Shown one piece after another: positions 62,814 through 64,000 of a DNA stretch of 64,000 nucleotides. Where the stretch lies: assembly GCF_019320115.1 (NCBI RefSeq), contig NC_089584.1:106073111-106137110 (forward strand), given 5' to 3'. The stretch is from Miscanthus floridulus. Taxonomy: Eukaryota; Streptophyta; Magnoliopsida; Poales; Poaceae. The first letter of the stretch is position 1; every line of letters begins with the position of its first letter. The position numbers and the translations under genes were made by a program. The notes under the pieces were generated by a model that made no database searches, was not told the origin of the DNA, and was given only the letters and a program-made list of their open reading frames with translations.

Positions 62814-64000
62814 TGTCAGTGCAGAAAGTGACCAACTAGTAAAAATTTGTAGTTTTGCTGTACGTTGTGATCAGAGGTGGCCTAACACTTAATGACACAT
62901 GATTTATACTAGTTCAGGCAACGTGCCATACGTCCAGTCGGGGTCGGTCGGTGACTTTATTCCTGAGCCCAGGTGCTCGAAGTCTATAGTGGGGTTACAA
63001 ACGAGAAGGAGAAAGGAGGGGGTATACAAGAGGTTCGGATGGCTCCGACCGGAAGGGCTGCAGTCGGAACTTAGTGGTCCTGCGGTTGTAAGGGGGTGGT
63101 GTCGATCTCATGAGTCTGAGCTTTTGTGAAGTCGATCTCCTTTGGTTGGAGGGAGCGCATCCCCTTTTATAGATGAAGGGGATGGCTTTTATAGGTGAGA
63201 GGGAGAGAGTACAGATATTTCTAAGCCTTGCTGCCTACGGTGATGAAAACTGGATAATGGTTGAAGCCCCCCAATACTATTGATGTCGCTGTAGGATGTC
63301 AGATGTGCACGGGGGTCGAGCTATCTTCTTCAGGAAGGATGGATGCTGGTACCTGCAAATACTTCCGGATGCCTAGTGGCATGTGACGAGCCACGCTATG
63401 TTCACCCGGTATGGCAAATCCTGGAGCCCATACCATGATCGATGTTCAGAGACATGCGGGGGGCTTACCATATGGGAGTTTCTAGCGGCCCCTACAATAC
63501 TTTGTGTCAGGGTGGCTGCAGAGCATAGTTTCGTGCAGGGTATGGTCCCTGGTACAGTGGTTTTGACTTGTGAGCCATGCCTTACCTTTCTCCGCATGTC
63601 TTCTGGTTCCCTCCGAACGGGGAGCCCCCGGTCGGATGACTCCAGTCGGCTCTTAGTGCATCGGTCAGCGAAGAGCGGTGAGCAGGCTTCCTATGAGCCC
63701 CGGTCGCGGGGTCAGAGTCGCGGGGTTGGAGTAGGAAGCAGTGTTTTTGGCCAAGCCTTCCGATTGGAGAGACTGCTTGGAGACGGCTGGTGCCTGAAGC
63801 GAGTGCTCCGGTCGGAGAGGTGGGCTGAAGAAGTTGACGAGCGAGCGCTTGTTCTTAAGGGTAGACCTTCCGGTTGACGATTGGACTTCTCTTCTGGCCC
63901 GCTGTGTTTTAGTTTTTTGGGCCAGCCCATGAAATATATGTTGTTTTCCTAGGCTAAGCCCGGGCGTGGAAGACGGTCCTCGAGGGACCTCAGGTTTATG
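62814..64000 (-). repeat. Gypsy-type LTR, minus orientation, running off the window
   Basis: The plus strand begins TGTCAGTGCAGAAAGTGACC, so on the minus strand the LTR ends in CACTGACA, similar to the CACCGACA end of element B. AGTCGGGGTCGGTCGGTGAC and TTTATTCCTGAGCCCAGGTG are typical of a common grass gypsy LTR. TATA-like CTATAAAAG occurs on the minus strand at about 63,168-63,198 (two copies). No primer binding site follows on the minus strand, so this is a 3' or solo LTR whose body, if any, lies beyond 64,000. Confidence 0.55.

Overview
This is plant nuclear DNA. Its LTR retrotransposon families, stacked transposons, small MITEs and an OSK1-type SnRK1 kinase gene point to a grass, probably of the sugarcane/sorghum/Miscanthus group. 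The group-level placement is inference; no search was run. I saw no rRNA, tRNA, CRISPR or prokaryote-type operon.

Positions 1-40,900 are a nest of LTR retrotransposons with no cellular gene that I can support. Element A (about 817-18,275) is a decayed Ty3/gypsy element, CRM-like chromovirus by its LTR ends. Its gag is split by a reverse-oriented solo LTR of its own family (3,069-4,249, 5-bp target duplication GGGAG). Its RNase H region is split by a complete 10.2-kb non-autonomous element C (6,606-16,807, target duplication ACAAG). C has 2.36-kb LTRs rich in CpG palindromes, a broken gag-only ORF with four zinc knuckles, and no pol. A solo LTR of family C (19,502-21,859, target duplication GCCGC) sits inside a 37-bp minisatellite. 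Element B (about 24,238-40,892) is a Ty3/gypsy Tat-type element. It carries gag, protease, RT, RNase H, a second RNase H and integrase on the plus strand, all broken, plus a broken antisense ORF between integrase and the 3' LTR. Its 5' LTR has lost its beginning.

Positions 40,900-58,600 are a genic island. A complete 10-coding-exon SnRK1 catalytic (alpha) subunit gene lies on the plus strand at 44,924-49,210 and encodes 499 residues. A small secreted cysteine-rich protein gene lies on the minus strand at 51,896-52,198. A three-exon gene for a cysteine-desulfurase-like PLP enzyme of 628 residues lies on the minus strand at 52,843-54,910. MITEs and short tandem repeats fill the spaces and the introns.

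Positions 58,600-64,000 return to repeats. At 59,470-60,293 two unrelated gene fragments lie side by side on the minus strand: an F-box protein of the At5g46170 type and an ABCB-transporter nucleotide-binding domain, both frameshifted. This looks like gene-fragment capture. From about 60,600 to the end the sequence resembles LTR retrotransposon DNA in minus orientation, with one LTR edge at 62,814.

Functionally, only the three genes at 44.9-54.9 kb look able to make normal proteins. SnRK1 is the energy-sensing kinase; the other two have no evident pathway link to it. The rest records transposition, recombination to solo LTRs and decay.
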